DNA of 64,000 nt, taken from assembly GCF_036327755.1 (NCBI RefSeq), contig NZ_CP109596.1:4092001-4156000 (forward strand). The letters are read 5' to 3'. The stretch comes from Nocardia sp. NBC_01503. Its GTDB lineage: Bacteria > Actinomycetota > Actinomycetes > Mycobacteriales > Mycobacteriaceae. The position numbers were made by a program, and so were the translations under genes. The first letter of the stretch is position 1. The number at the start of each line of letters is the position of its first letter. The notes below the pieces were generated by a model. It did no database searches. It saw nothing but the letters and a program-made list of their open reading frames with translations, and was not told where the DNA came from. This document shows, in pieces, positions 35,201 to 43,012 of this stretch.

Positions 35201-35819
35201 CGCTCTGGTCAAGGCGTGGAAGAAGATCGACCCCACCGCCCGCGACGGCGAGAACTGGTACTCCCGAGCCGAACTGCGCCGCACCGAAACCATGGTCGAC
35301 ACCTTCCTGGCGTGGCTGCGCAATACCCGCGACGAACTCACCAATATCGGTGTCGAGGTCCCGATCGACTGCGTCCTGCCCTCGCGCACGCCCGGTGAAC
35401 TCCCGGTGCGGATCAGCGGCCGAATGGATCGACTGGAGCGAGATGCCCAGGGCCGCTTCGTCATTGTCGATGTGAAGACCGGTAAGACGCCCATCACCAA
35501 GCAGGCCGCGCAGGAGCACGCGCAGCTCGCCACGTATCAGGTCGCGGCCGCGGCGGGCGCGCTCGGCGAAGGTGAACCCGGTGGTGCGCGCCTGGTGTAC
35601 GTGGCCAAACCCAGTGCCCGCGACGGTGCGGCGACCGAACGCATGCAGCCCGCCCTCGACGACGGCGGCGTCGAGGAGTGGCGCGGTGTCATTCACGACG
35701 CGGCCGCCGCCTCCACCGGGCCCAGCTATCTGGCCATGCGCAATGACGGCTGCCGGCACTGCAAGGTCGCGGGCAGCTGCCCGGTACAGGACACCGGCCG
35801 CCAGGTAACCGACGAGTGA
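32232..35819 (+). CDS. adnA: ATP-dependent DNA helicase-nuclease subunit AdnA
   Basis: AdnA is one half of AdnAB, the mycobacterial-type motor-nuclease that resects double-strand breaks. The 1195-aa protein has Walker A GGPGTGKT at about 57-64, a degenerate motif II VDDAQHLDP near 284, a RecB-type nuclease motif VDVKTGK near 1079, and Fe-S cysteines in LKTCPLRW and near the C-terminus (CRHCKVAGSC). An Ala/Ser/Gly-rich insertion lies near residues 560-600 (GSAAASGAAPASGAAADRA). The start could also be GTG 32262. Its stop overlaps the adnB start (GTGA). Confidence 0.95.
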   Translation: MSGRSVEIADVMRSDSSVQLVRRAEAVSHPREWDAAVRPLFEDGGIDPGWTPWQVLGGPGTGKTALLVDIAAERILAGADPESVLVLTYTKRAATAVRNAITARIVEADPLLGGVPGATRGPLVRTLHSYAFGLLRTVSAAHGNPPPRLLTGSEQDIVIREMLRGELSEDAPEWPERLHPALPTGGFAEQLRDLMLRATERGLGPEDLITLGHTHRHPEWVAAGRFHERYEQIMLLRWSVGMDVPEASAPALDAAELVGAALDALLIDPELLAAERTRLHTILVDDAQHLDPLAAQLIRELGSGTATTVLAADPDQAIFTFRGADARFAADPETSADRRIILRPNHRSGTALQEVAARITARLPGTGRHRTPPASLLRSPDGTHFLREIAPESGEGAVDGRENSRESAPFEGEVRVQVLTTPAKEAALIADHLRRAHLTHGVPWSRMAVIVRSVPLSLAPLRRALLAAGVPVRQPPADVPLARRRGAAWAMLALRAVTAGDPTRVRHPRPIAFTADDALDLLAGPLGGADQISLRRLRRGIRRTVLELGYPERTREAEEAELAEPVGREGNTTVGSVGSAAASGAAPASGAAADRADDPDAADRYADLDRSSAEILRDLLVGAGNQVILAKLTPVEAAPLHRVLKALGRARKIRRDGGGLEDVLWGLWTGSTLERRWVGQSERGGAVGMQADRDLDAVVGLFEAAAAYVDRLPRATIEGFVEYLEQQEIPQDNAPHTDPGEAVTICSAHSAAGREWDTVAVAAVQEGIWPNLRPRGTLLGVEDMVDVLAGVRDSGERVSRAAPLLAEERRLLLVACSRARRSLLVTAVESVTGDQDLVPSRFLAELDADGEDGQPGRIPPAVDPGRALAMHTLIAELRGAACDPETTPERRSRAARQLAKLARAGVRGAHPDDWYGTAELSSDSPLWDSEDGSVALSPSTVEQLKTCPLRWALERHGGSDGENPHALKGNLVHTLVQALAGQVTEDQVKTALVKAWKKIDPTARDGENWYSRAELRRTETMVDTFLAWLRNTRDELTNIGVEVPIDCVLPSRTPGELPVRISGRMDRLERDAQGRFVIVDVKTGKTPITKQAAQEHAQLATYQVAAAAGALGEGEPGGARLVYVAKPSARDGAATERMQPALDDGGVEEWRGVIHDAAAASTGPSYLAMRNDGCRHCKVAGSCPVQDTGRQVTDE

Positions 35820-38800
35820 GGATCACTCCCCGGCAACTCGCCGACGCCCTCGGCCTGCCGCCGCCCACCGACGAACAGGCCGCGGTCATCGCCGCCCCAC
35901 CCGGGCCGACCCTGGTGGTGGCGGGTGCGGGCGCGGGCAAGACCGAGACCATGGCAGCCCGCGTGGTGTGGATGGTCGCGAACGGGCTGGTCGAACCGGA
36001 GCAGGTACTCGGCCTCACTTTCACCCGAAAAGCCGCCCAGCAGTTGACAACTCGAATCCGCACCCGGCTGGCGCGGCTCGCGGGCGCACCGCTGCTGCGC
36101 GATATCGACCCCACCGGGCGACTGCGCGCCCTGCTCACCGGCTCCGAACCCGAGATCAGCACCTATCACTCGTATGCGGGCCGCCTGCTCACCGAATACG
36201 GTCTACTGCTGCCCGTCGAACCCACCGCCACCCTGCTCACCCAAACGCAGCTCTGGCAGCTCGCCTACCGCGTCGTCTCCACCTGGGACGGCGATCTCGA
36301 CACCGACCGCAGCCCCGTCTCGGTCACCGAGGCCGTCCTGGCGCTCTCCGGTCAGCTCGCCGAACATCTGGTGGAGCCGCGCCAATTGGCCGCGGCCCAC
36401 CGGGAATTGGACCAGCTCATCCACACCCTCCCGGCCGGTCCGCGCCAGAAGGGCGGCCCCAAGAAAGCCCTGCTGGACCTCCTGGAAACCCAGCACGAAC
36501 GCGTCTCCCTGCTCCCGCTGGTGGAGCGCCTCGCCGACGAACTCCGCCGCCGCGGCGCCCTCGACTTCGGCGCCCAAATGTCCCTCGCCGCAAAGCTCGC
36601 CGCCCTGCACCCCGAGGTCAGCACCGCGGAACGCACCCGTTTCCGCCTCGTCCTCCTCGACGAATACCAGGACACCGGCCACTCCCAGCGCATCCTGCTC
36701 TCCGCCCTCTTCGGCGGCGTGCACACATCTCCGCCCAAGGGCGCTCCCGGCTCGGTGGACGTCTCTCGCTCGCCCATGCAGACGGACGCCTCCAGCCATC
36801 CCGGGCCCGCGGATGCGTCTTGCTCTCCGGAGTCGGTGGACCCCTCTCGTCTCGCGGCGGACGATCTCTCTAGTTCCGGGGCGGACGATCTCTCTCGTCT
36901 CGGGGCGGACGACCCCTCTCGTCATCCCGGCGCGTCTTTGGCCGGGATCCGCACGGATGCAGTGGATCCCGGCCAAAAGCATGCCGGGATGACGGGGGGA
37001 GGTTCCGAATCGGGGGGTGGGTTCGGCCACTCGGTTGGCGTGTCGGCGCAGCCGCCGGATGTGTCGGCGCAACCGCTCGCCGTGACGGCGGTGGGGGATC
37101 CCATGCAATCGATTTATGGGTGGCGGGGGGCGTCGGCGGCGAATCTGCCGCGGTTCGCGACCGACTTTCCCAGTGCGCCGGGGGTTCCCGCGCCGGTGCT
37201 GCCGCTGCTGACCAGTTGGCGGAATCCGCCCGAGGCGTTGGATCTGGCGAATCTGGTGGCGGATCCGCTGCGAGTCAAGGCTGCCGAGGGTGGGGGCGTG
37301 ACGGTGGACGCGCTACGGCCGCGGCCGGGGGCGGAACCGGGGTTGGTGGCCTTGGCGCTGGCGGAAACCGTTGCGGAGGAACGCGAGTGGGTGGCCGAGC
37401 GGATCAAGGCGGAGTGGGAGGCGGCCGCCGATGCGGGGCAGGAGCCGCCCACTTCGGCGGTGCTGGTGCGGCGCAATGCCGATGCCGCACCGCTGGCCGA
37501 AGCGCTCCGCGCGCAGGGGCTACCGGTGGAGATCGTCGGGCTCGGCGGACTGCTGCATACGCCAGAGGTCGCGGATATCGTTGCCACACTTCGGCTTATC
37601 GCCGATCCGTCGGCGGGTAGCGCGGCGGTGCGCATTCTGACCGGTGCGCGCTGGCGTATCGGCGTGGCGGATATCGCCGCGCTCTCGCGGCGGGCGCGGG
37701 AGTTGTCGATTCGGCGGCCAGGTGGTCAATCCGCGGAGATCGCCGATGCGGCCGGGCTGGACTCCGCCCTGCGGGAGGTTGCGCCCGAACCCGCCGAACG
37801 GGCCGGACTCGGTGATGCCATCGCCGATCCGGGTGAAGCGGAACAGTATTCGGCGCAGGGATTCGCGCGCATTGTGGCACTCGGGCGCGAGCTGGGCGCA
37901 TTGCGTGAGCGCGGCGGGCAACCCCTGCCCGAGCTGGTCGCCGATGTGGAGCGGACCATCGGCGTCGGCGTGGAGACGCAGGCGCGCAAAGCGGTGGCCG
38001 CCGCCGGGCGCGAACATCTCGACGCCTTCGCCGAGGTGGTCGCAGGATACTCCGCCGACCATCGCTCCTCGCTGGCCGGTCTGCTCGACTTCCTCTCCGC
38101 GGCAGAGGAAGTCGAGAACGGCCTGGAACCCGGAGAGGTCGAGGTGGCGCACGATCGGGTGCAGGTGCTCACCGTGCACGCGGCCAAGGGGCTGGAATGG
38201 GAGGTGGTGGCCGTCCCGCACGTGGTCGACGGCACCTTCCCCTCCGGTACCGGCACCACCACCTGGATGGGCGCCCTCGCCGAACTCCCCACCCACCTGC
38301 GTGGTGATCGGCAGCAGGAGGACGCGGGCGATGGCGTACCCGTGCTGGACCTGTCCGACCTCTACGACCGCGCGGATCTGGAGCGCGCCCTCGAATCGCA
38401 TAAGAAGGCCCTCGCGCGCCGCCGCCTCGACGAGGACCGCCGTCTCTTCTACGTCGCGCTCACCCGCACCGAACGCGCTCTGTTCGTCTCCGCCCATCAC
38501 TGGGCCGAGACCGGCTCGAAACCCAAGGGCCCCAGTGACTTTCTGCTCGAACTCAAAGAGGCCAGCGACGTTCCCGACTCCCCTCTCAACCGTGGTGTGC
38601 GCATCGACCGCTGGGACGATCCGCCGCTGCCCGATACGGTAAACCCCTTCACCGACAATCCGCCCACGGCCTACTGGCCCCGCGACCCACTCGGCTCCCG
38701 CCGCGAATTCGTGGAAGAGGGTGCGGCACTGGTCAAGTCGGCCCTGACCACCCTCGAGATCGAATCCCGGCCCAAACAATTCGAATTCGACCTCGGGCTG

Positions 38801-39931
38801 ACCGAGGACCCGTTCCTCGCCGATGAAACAGGCAGCGACACAGTCGATTCGGAGATGCTCGACGACCAGGACTCGGACCCCGAAGGCTGGGCCGCCGACG
38901 TCGACGCCCTCATCGCCGAACACCTCGCCGCCGAACAAGCCGTGCGCGAGGTCGAACTCCCCGGCCAGCTCGCCGCCACCGCCCTGGTCGACCTGCGCGC
39001 CGATCCGGCGAAACTCGCTGCCCGCCTGCGCCGTCCACTCCCGTACCCGCCCAGCCCGTTCACCCGGCGCGGCACCGCCTTCCACGCCTGGCTGCAACGC
39101 TGGTTCGGCGGCGCCCGCCTGCTCGCCTTCGACGAACTCCCCGGCGCGGCCGATATCTCGGACACCGACGCCGAACTGGTCCGGCTCCAGGAAGCCTTCC
39201 TGGCCTCGCAGTGGGCCGACCGCAACCCGGTCGAGGTCGAGGTCTCCTTCGAAACCTCCATAGCGGGCACCGTGATTCGCGGCCGGATGGACGCCGTCTT
39301 CCGCGAACCCGACGGCTCCTGGGTGGTCGTGGACTGGAAGACCGGCGGGGAACCCAAACCGGCCGAGGAGGATTCGGTCGCCATTCAGCTCGCCGTCTAC
39401 CGTCTGGCCTGGGCCCGCCTCGAGGCCGCCCGCTCCGGCATCCCCGAAGCCGAGATCCTCGCCCGCACCCACGCCGCCTTCCACTATGTCCGCACCGTCC
39501 GCACCATCGCCCCCGACCACCTCGCGGGCCCCGAGGAACTCGCCGCCCTCATCACCACCGCCGCCCCGCTCCGCACGATCGCCACCCCCGAATCCGATGA
39601 TGCGACCGAACCTTTCGCCGAAGAGCCCGGCCGCGTGACCTCGGGGCCCGGCGGCACAACCGCGCGGGTACCAGATGGCGGGGGCCGCCGGACCGGGCCC
39701 ACCGCGTCTGCCGGTGCGGATCCGTCGCAATCAACCGAGGCCCCGGCCACCGCCGGCCGCCGCGCGTCTCAGCCGGAACCGCGCCCTCCCATCGACGTCG
39801 ATTCACTTCGGCTCGAGCCGGATTCACCGCGCACCGCCGGTGCCGCCGCGCCACCGGATCTGCACCCACCACCGGATTTCGAGCCCCCACCGGATCCGGA
39901 ATCCTTGCCGCCGGACCTGATTGGCCAGTAG
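35816..39931 (+). CDS. adnB: ATP-dependent DNA helicase-nuclease subunit AdnB with a repeat-derived insertion
   Basis: AdnB is the lead motor and second nuclease of AdnAB. Motifs: Walker A GAGAGKT at about 37-43, motif II LDEYQDTGHSQ near 281-291, motif III GDPMQSIYGWRG near 426-437, LTVHAAKGLEWEVV near 785, and nuclease VVVDWKTGG near 1172. At 1371 aa it is far longer than mycobacterial AdnB (about 1,100). Part of this is a ~120-residue insertion (about 302-422) between motifs II and III, built from a 24-bp tandem repeat and the 75-bp hairpin element read in frame; part is a ~130-residue Pro-rich tail. GTG start overlaps adnA. The motor core itself looks intact. Confidence 0.94.
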   Translation: MRITPRQLADALGLPPPTDEQAAVIAAPPGPTLVVAGAGAGKTETMAARVVWMVANGLVEPEQVLGLTFTRKAAQQLTTRIRTRLARLAGAPLLRDIDPTGRLRALLTGSEPEISTYHSYAGRLLTEYGLLLPVEPTATLLTQTQLWQLAYRVVSTWDGDLDTDRSPVSVTEAVLALSGQLAEHLVEPRQLAAAHRELDQLIHTLPAGPRQKGGPKKALLDLLETQHERVSLLPLVERLADELRRRGALDFGAQMSLAAKLAALHPEVSTAERTRFRLVLLDEYQDTGHSQRILLSALFGGVHTSPPKGAPGSVDVSRSPMQTDASSHPGPADASCSPESVDPSRLAADDLSSSGADDLSRLGADDPSRHPGASLAGIRTDAVDPGQKHAGMTGGGSESGGGFGHSVGVSAQPPDVSAQPLAVTAVGDPMQSIYGWRGASAANLPRFATDFPSAPGVPAPVLPLLTSWRNPPEALDLANLVADPLRVKAAEGGGVTVDALRPRPGAEPGLVALALAETVAEEREWVAERIKAEWEAAADAGQEPPTSAVLVRRNADAAPLAEALRAQGLPVEIVGLGGLLHTPEVADIVATLRLIADPSAGSAAVRILTGARWRIGVADIAALSRRARELSIRRPGGQSAEIADAAGLDSALREVAPEPAERAGLGDAIADPGEAEQYSAQGFARIVALGRELGALRERGGQPLPELVADVERTIGVGVETQARKAVAAAGREHLDAFAEVVAGYSADHRSSLAGLLDFLSAAEEVENGLEPGEVEVAHDRVQVLTVHAAKGLEWEVVAVPHVVDGTFPSGTGTTTWMGALAELPTHLRGDRQQEDAGDGVPVLDLSDLYDRADLERALESHKKALARRRLDEDRRLFYVALTRTERALFVSAHHWAETGSKPKGPSDFLLELKEASDVPDSPLNRGVRIDRWDDPPLPDTVNPFTDNPPTAYWPRDPLGSRREFVEEGAALVKSALTTLEIESRPKQFEFDLGLTEDPFLADETGSDTVDSEMLDDQDSDPEGWAADVDALIAEHLAAEQAVREVELPGQLAATALVDLRADPAKLAARLRRPLPYPPSPFTRRGTAFHAWLQRWFGGARLLAFDELPGAADISDTDAELVRLQEAFLASQWADRNPVEVEVSFETSIAGTVIRGRMDAVFREPDGSWVVVDWKTGGEPKPAEEDSVAIQLAVYRLAWARLEAARSGIPEAEILARTHAAFHYVRTVRTIAPDHLAGPEELAALITTAAPLRTIATPESDDATEPFAEEPGRVTSGPGGTTARVPDGGGRRTGPTASAGADPSQSTEAPATAGRRASQPEPRPPIDVDSLRLEPDSPRTAGAAAPPDLHPPPDFEPPPDPESLPPDLIGQ
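36857..36928. repeat. 24-bp tandem repeat inside adnB
   Basis: Three 24-bp units start with GCGGAC at 36857, 36881 and 36905, encoding repeats of the form GADDLSRL. A fourth, degenerate unit lies just upstream (GTGGAC at 36836). The last unit runs directly into the 75-bp hairpin element. The length is a multiple of three, so copy-number changes keep the frame. Confidence 0.82.
36920..36994. repeat. 75-bp hairpin repeat element, copy B, in frame within adnB
   Basis: Same element as 25292-25366 and the same length. Outer arms CGTCATCCCGGC / GCCGGGATGACG are identical to copy A; the inner arms are TTTGGCCGGGATCC / GGATCCCGGCCAAA. It encodes about 25 residues (RHPGASLAGIRTDAVDPGQK, then HAGMTG) in the adnB frame with no stop. 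75 bp is divisible by three, which is what allows a neutral in-frame insertion. Confidence 0.9.
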
Positions 39932-40028
39932 CGACGCGCCCCCGCGCCCATGCCGCAATGTGGGCGGGGGAAAGGTACGCTCCGGTCCGTGCCGCAGCAA
40001 GACGTCCCCGAAATGGCTGGTGATTCTC

Positions 40029-41087
40029 GTGTTCGGTGAATCCTCACGGGGTTTGGCCCGGCTCACCGACCGGCCCGACTTCGCCCTGGTGGGCATTCTG
40101 CGCATCCCGACCGAACAGGCCAGCCCCTGGCAGGCCCTGGTGCGGCGACTCGGTATGGCGGTACTGCTGCTGGCGGTCGCCACCGGGGTGGTCTACCTCG
40201 GCCGCGAGGGCTATCACGACAACGCGCGCGAACACATGTCGCTGCTCGATGCCGCCTACTATGCGACGGTTTCGCTCTCCACCACCGGTTATGGCGACAT
40301 CACGCCGGTCACCCCCAGCGCCCGGCTCATCAATATCCTCGTGGTGACCCCGCTGCGGATCCTCTTCCTCATCGTGTTGGTCGGCACCACCCTCGCCGTG
40401 CTCACCGAACGATCCCGGCAGGCTTTCAAGATTCAGCGATGGAGGCACAGCGTGCGCAATCACACCGTGGTCGTCGGCTACGGCACCAAGGGCCGCACCG
40501 CGGTCGACGCCATGCTCGGTGACGGCGTCCAGCCCGCCGATATCGTGGTGGTCGATACCGATCCGGTGGTGCTGGAGGCCGCCGCCAACGCGGGTCTGGT
40601 GACCGTGCACGGCTCGGCGACCCGCTCGGATGTGCTGCGCCTGGCCGGTGTCGCGCACGCCTCCGCCATCGTGGTCGCGGCCAATCGCGATGACACCGCG
40701 GTGCTGGTCACCCTCACCGCCCGCGAGATCAATCCCAAGGCGCGCATCTCCGCCGCCGTCCGTGAGGCCGAGAACACCCATCTGCTGCGGCAATCCGGCG
40801 CGGATTCGGTGGTCGTCTCCTCCGAGACCGCCGGTCGCCTGCTCGGTATCGCCACCACCACCCCCAGCGTCGTCGACATGATCGAGGATCTGCTCACCCC
40901 CGAGGCCGGATTCGCCATCGCCGAACGCGACGTCGAGCCCGAAGAGGTCGGCGGCTCACCCCGCCACCTGCGCGATATCATCCTGGGCGTGGTCCGCGGC
41001 GGCACCCTCATCCGCGTCGGCGAGCCGGAGACCGACGCCCTCGAAAAGGCCGACAAACTCCTCTACCTCCGCCGCGTACAACCCTGA
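40029..41087 (+). CDS. Potassium channel with RCK (TrkA-N) domain
   Basis: A ~352-aa two-span potassium channel. Span 1 is LGMAVLLLAVATGVVYL, the selectivity filter is TTGYGD near residue 83-88, and span 2 is ILVVTPLRILFLIVLVGTTL. The cytoplasmic RCK/TrkA-N domain follows (VVVGYGTKGRTAVDAM near 150) and then a C-terminal TrkA-C-like part. GTG 40029 is one candidate; GTG 40020 and a longer frame from 39921 are possible. It matches Rv3200c in the syntenic block. Confidence 0.9.
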   Translation: MFGESSRGLARLTDRPDFALVGILRIPTEQASPWQALVRRLGMAVLLLAVATGVVYLGREGYHDNAREHMSLLDAAYYATVSLSTTGYGDITPVTPSARLINILVVTPLRILFLIVLVGTTLAVLTERSRQAFKIQRWRHSVRNHTVVVGYGTKGRTAVDAMLGDGVQPADIVVVDTDPVVLEAAANAGLVTVHGSATRSDVLRLAGVAHASAIVVAANRDDTAVLVTLTAREINPKARISAAVREAENTHLLRQSGADSVVVSSETAGRLLGIATTTPSVVDMIEDLLTPEAGFAIAERDVEPEEVGGSPRHLRDIILGVVRGGTLIRVGEPETDALEKADKLLYLRRVQP

Positions 41088-41106
41088 CCCGTACAAATCC
41101 CCAAAG

Positions 41107-41201
41107 TTCGTGGCCCGTCTCGCTTCTGGACTGAGTGGAGCGGGGGAGCGCAGCGGAGGAGCGGAGGGAGGGAAGAAGTGAGACTTCAGGGGCCACGAAC
41201 C
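41107..41201. repeat. Imperfect inverted repeat with purine-rich core
   Basis: GTTCGTGGCCC followed by GTCTCGCTTCT pairs with AGAAGTGAGAC followed by GGGCCACGAAC, with a 6-nt interruption in the right arm. The interior is G/A-rich (GGAGCGGAGGGAGGGAAG). It lies between the channel gene and nudC. It may be a terminator or another dispersed repeat family. Confidence 0.6.
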
Positions 41202-41232
41202 CGCCGGAGCGAAGCGGAGGCAAGATAGCACT

Positions 41233-42135
41233 GTGTCTTTTCAGCTGAATGCGGTTCCGGTCCTGTCTCGCACCACCCTCGATCGGGCGGAGCATCTGCG
41301 CGCCGACGAGCAGGCCCTCAAAGAGGGCTGGGCGCAGGCCAAGCTGCTACGGATGAACAAGCGCGGGCAGGTGCGTGTCGACGCCGGCACGGTGATTCTC
41401 GAATCCACCACCACGCTCGCCGCCGAACCGGCCCCGAACGCGGTCTTCCTCGGGGTGCAGGACGAAATCCACCTGTGGGCGGTGCGCGATAACGAGATCG
41501 ACGGCACCCTGGCCGACCTGCGCGCCTACGGCAGCACCCTGGAGCTCGACGATTTCGGCACCGGTCTGCTCTCCACCGCCATCGCCCTGCTGAACTGGCA
41601 TGACAAGGCCGGATTCAGCTCCGCCGACGGCACCCAGACCACCGTTACCGCGGGTGGCTGGTCCCGCACCAGCGAATCCGGTCATGAGGAATTCCCGCGG
41701 ATCGATCCGGCTGTCATCTGCCTCATCCACGATGGCGGCGACCGGGTCCTGCTGGCCCGCCAGCACACCTGGCCCGAGGGCCTGTTCTCCCTGCTGGCCG
41801 GATTCGTCGAGGCCGGGGAATCCCTCGAGCGCTGCGTCGAACGCGAGCTTTTCGAGGAGGTCGGCGTCCATGTCACCGATATCCGCTACCTGGGCAGTCA
41901 GCCCTGGCCGTTCCCGCGCTCGCTCATGCTGGGTTTCGCGGCCGTCGCCGATCCGGAGCAGCAGGTGACCTTCCACGACGGTGAGATCGCCGAGGCGCAC
42001 TGGTTCACCCGCGCCGAGGTGCGCGAAGCCCTCGCGGCGGGTGCGTGGGGTGCGAAAACCGATGCGCGCCTGCTGCTTCCGGGCTCCATTTCGATCGCTC
42101 GCACGATTGTCGAATCCTGGGCCGCCGAAGGCTGA
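41233..42135 (+). CDS. nudC: NAD+ diphosphatase / RNA decapping Nudix hydrolase NudC
   Basis: NudC hydrolyses NADH or NAD and can remove NAD caps from RNA. The 300-aa protein has a full Nudix box near 190-212 (GFVEAGESLERCVERELFEE, then VG) and the NudC signature SQPWPFPRS near 222-230. The zinc-ribbon cysteines of E. coli NudC are absent: the equivalent stretch is GGWSRTSESGHEEFPRIDPA. GTG start gives SFQLNAVPVLSR. It corresponds to Rv3199c. Confidence 0.93.
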   Translation: MSFQLNAVPVLSRTTLDRAEHLRADEQALKEGWAQAKLLRMNKRGQVRVDAGTVILESTTTLAAEPAPNAVFLGVQDEIHLWAVRDNEIDGTLADLRAYGSTLELDDFGTGLLSTAIALLNWHDKAGFSSADGTQTTVTAGGWSRTSESGHEEFPRIDPAVICLIHDGGDRVLLARQHTWPEGLFSLLAGFVEAGESLERCVERELFEEVGVHVTDIRYLGSQPWPFPRSLMLGFAAVADPEQQVTFHDGEIAEAHWFTRAEVREALAAGAWGAKTDARLLLPGSISIARTIVESWAAEG

Positions 42136-42159
42136 TTCGCGGGGCTCGGCAATCACGAC

Positions 42160-42188
42160 AAGCCGCACATCCATCGGATGTGCGGCTT
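42160..42188. terminator. Bidirectional terminator between nudC and the mycoredoxin gene
   Basis: AAGCCGCACATCC and GGATGTGCGGCTT form a perfect 13-bp stem with an ATC loop, followed by TTCTGTTC on the plus strand and preceded by a purine-rich tract. It separates convergent genes. Confidence 0.85.
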
Positions 42189-42206
42189 TCTGTTCTACCG
42201 GGCTGT

Positions 42207-42458
42207 TCAGCCGATGCTGGCGAGGGCCTTCTTGACCTGCACCAGGCTGGGGTTGGTGGCCGTGGACCCATCGCTGTACTTGATGGTCGGCACCACATGG
42301 TTGCCATTGTTGACGCTGCCCACGAATTCGGCGGCATCCGGATTCTCTTCGATATCGATCACCGTGTAGGTGATACCGGCCTCGTCGAGCTGGGTCCGGA
42401 GACGGCGGCAGTAGCCGCACCAGGTCGTCGAGTACATGGTCAGGTCGGTTGCAGTCAC
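42207..42458 (-). CDS. mrx1: Mycoredoxin-1 (glutaredoxin-like, mycothiol-dependent)
   Basis: An 83-aa thioredoxin-fold protein with the CxxC site WCGYC (MYSTTWCGYCRRLRTQLDEA), cis-Pro in HVVPTIKYSDG, and the expected C-terminal helix. Mycoredoxin reduces mycothiol mixed disulfides. GTG 42458 gives the usual length (ATDLTMYSTTWC); upstream frame is not conserved-looking. It corresponds to Rv3198A, between nudC and uvrD2 as in mycobacteria, except that here an SRPBCC/MarR pair is inserted. Confidence 0.9.
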   Translation of the reverse strand: MTATDLTMYSTTWCGYCRRLRTQLDEAGITYTVIDIEENPDAAEFVGSVNNGNHVVPTIKYSDGSTATNPSLVQVKKALASIG

Positions 42459-42523
42459 GGAGTGTGCAACGTGAGCGGTTCCGATCGTGTTCCCCGCGAG
42501 TTCACCATCGGGGGTTGACGGAA

Positions 42524-42547
42524 ATTTAGTATGCGCACATACTAAAT
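42524..42547. promoter_or_regulatory. Perfect palindrome upstream of the SRPBCC-marR pair, probable MarR operator
   Basis: ATTTAGTATG and CATACTAAAT are exact reverse complements separated by CGCA, ending 2 bp before the ATG of the SRPBCC gene. AT-rich palindromes with arms of this size are typical MarR sites. Binding here would block both expression of the pair and, possibly, the divergent mycoredoxin promoter. Confidence 0.78.
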
Positions 42548-42549
42548 CC

Positions 42550-42969
42550 ATGAACATGATCGCATCAGCAACCGCCACCTCCGCCGCCGCTCCCGCCGCC
42601 TTCTTCGCCAAATGGGCCGATATGGCCACCTGGCCCGAGTGGAACCAGGACACCGAATGGGTCAGGCTCGACGGCCCCTTCGTGCAGGGCGCGACCGGAA
42701 CCCTCAAGCCCAAGGGCGGCCCCAAGGTCGGTTTCGTGGTCGAGAAGCTCACCGATACCGAATTCGTGGATGTCTCCAACCTGCTCGGCGCGCGAATGAC
42801 CTTCGCCCACACCGTCAGCCGGGCCGAGCGCACCACCGTCTCGGTCCAGGTCTCCATCGACGGCCCGCTGGGCTGGTTCTGGACCCGGATCCTCGGCGGC
42901 GACATCGCCAAATCCGCCCAGGCCGACCTGGACGCGCTGGTCGCCGCCGCCGAGGCAGTGCGGGTATGA
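42550..42969 (+). CDS. SRPBCC-fold (START-like) ligand-binding protein
   Basis: A 139-aa polyketide cyclase/START-type protein. It has the opening ATATSAAAPAAFFAKWADMA, the conserved WPEWNQDTEWVRLDGPF, and a C-terminal long helix (AKSAQADLDALVAAAEAV). Such proteins form a hydrophobic cavity for lipids or aromatic compounds. The ATG lies immediately after the palindrome, so the leader is very short or the ribosome site overlaps the operator. It probably forms an operon with the marR gene 43 bp downstream. Confidence 0.83.
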   Translation: MNMIASATATSAAAPAAFFAKWADMATWPEWNQDTEWVRLDGPFVQGATGTLKPKGGPKVGFVVEKLTDTEFVDVSNLLGARMTFAHTVSRAERTTVSVQVSIDGPLGWFWTRILGGDIAKSAQADLDALVAAAEAVRV

Positions 42970-43012
42970 CCGGGTACCGGATCGCTGGGATTTCCCGCGC
43001 TATGGTCGGGCA

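Noticed and set aside
33597..35759. Minus-strand frame of 720 codons opposite adnA, and a similar 736-codon frame at 37520-39730 opposite adnB
   Set aside because: Both are mirror frames of strongly conserved helicase-nuclease genes, with low-complexity translation and no ribosome sites.
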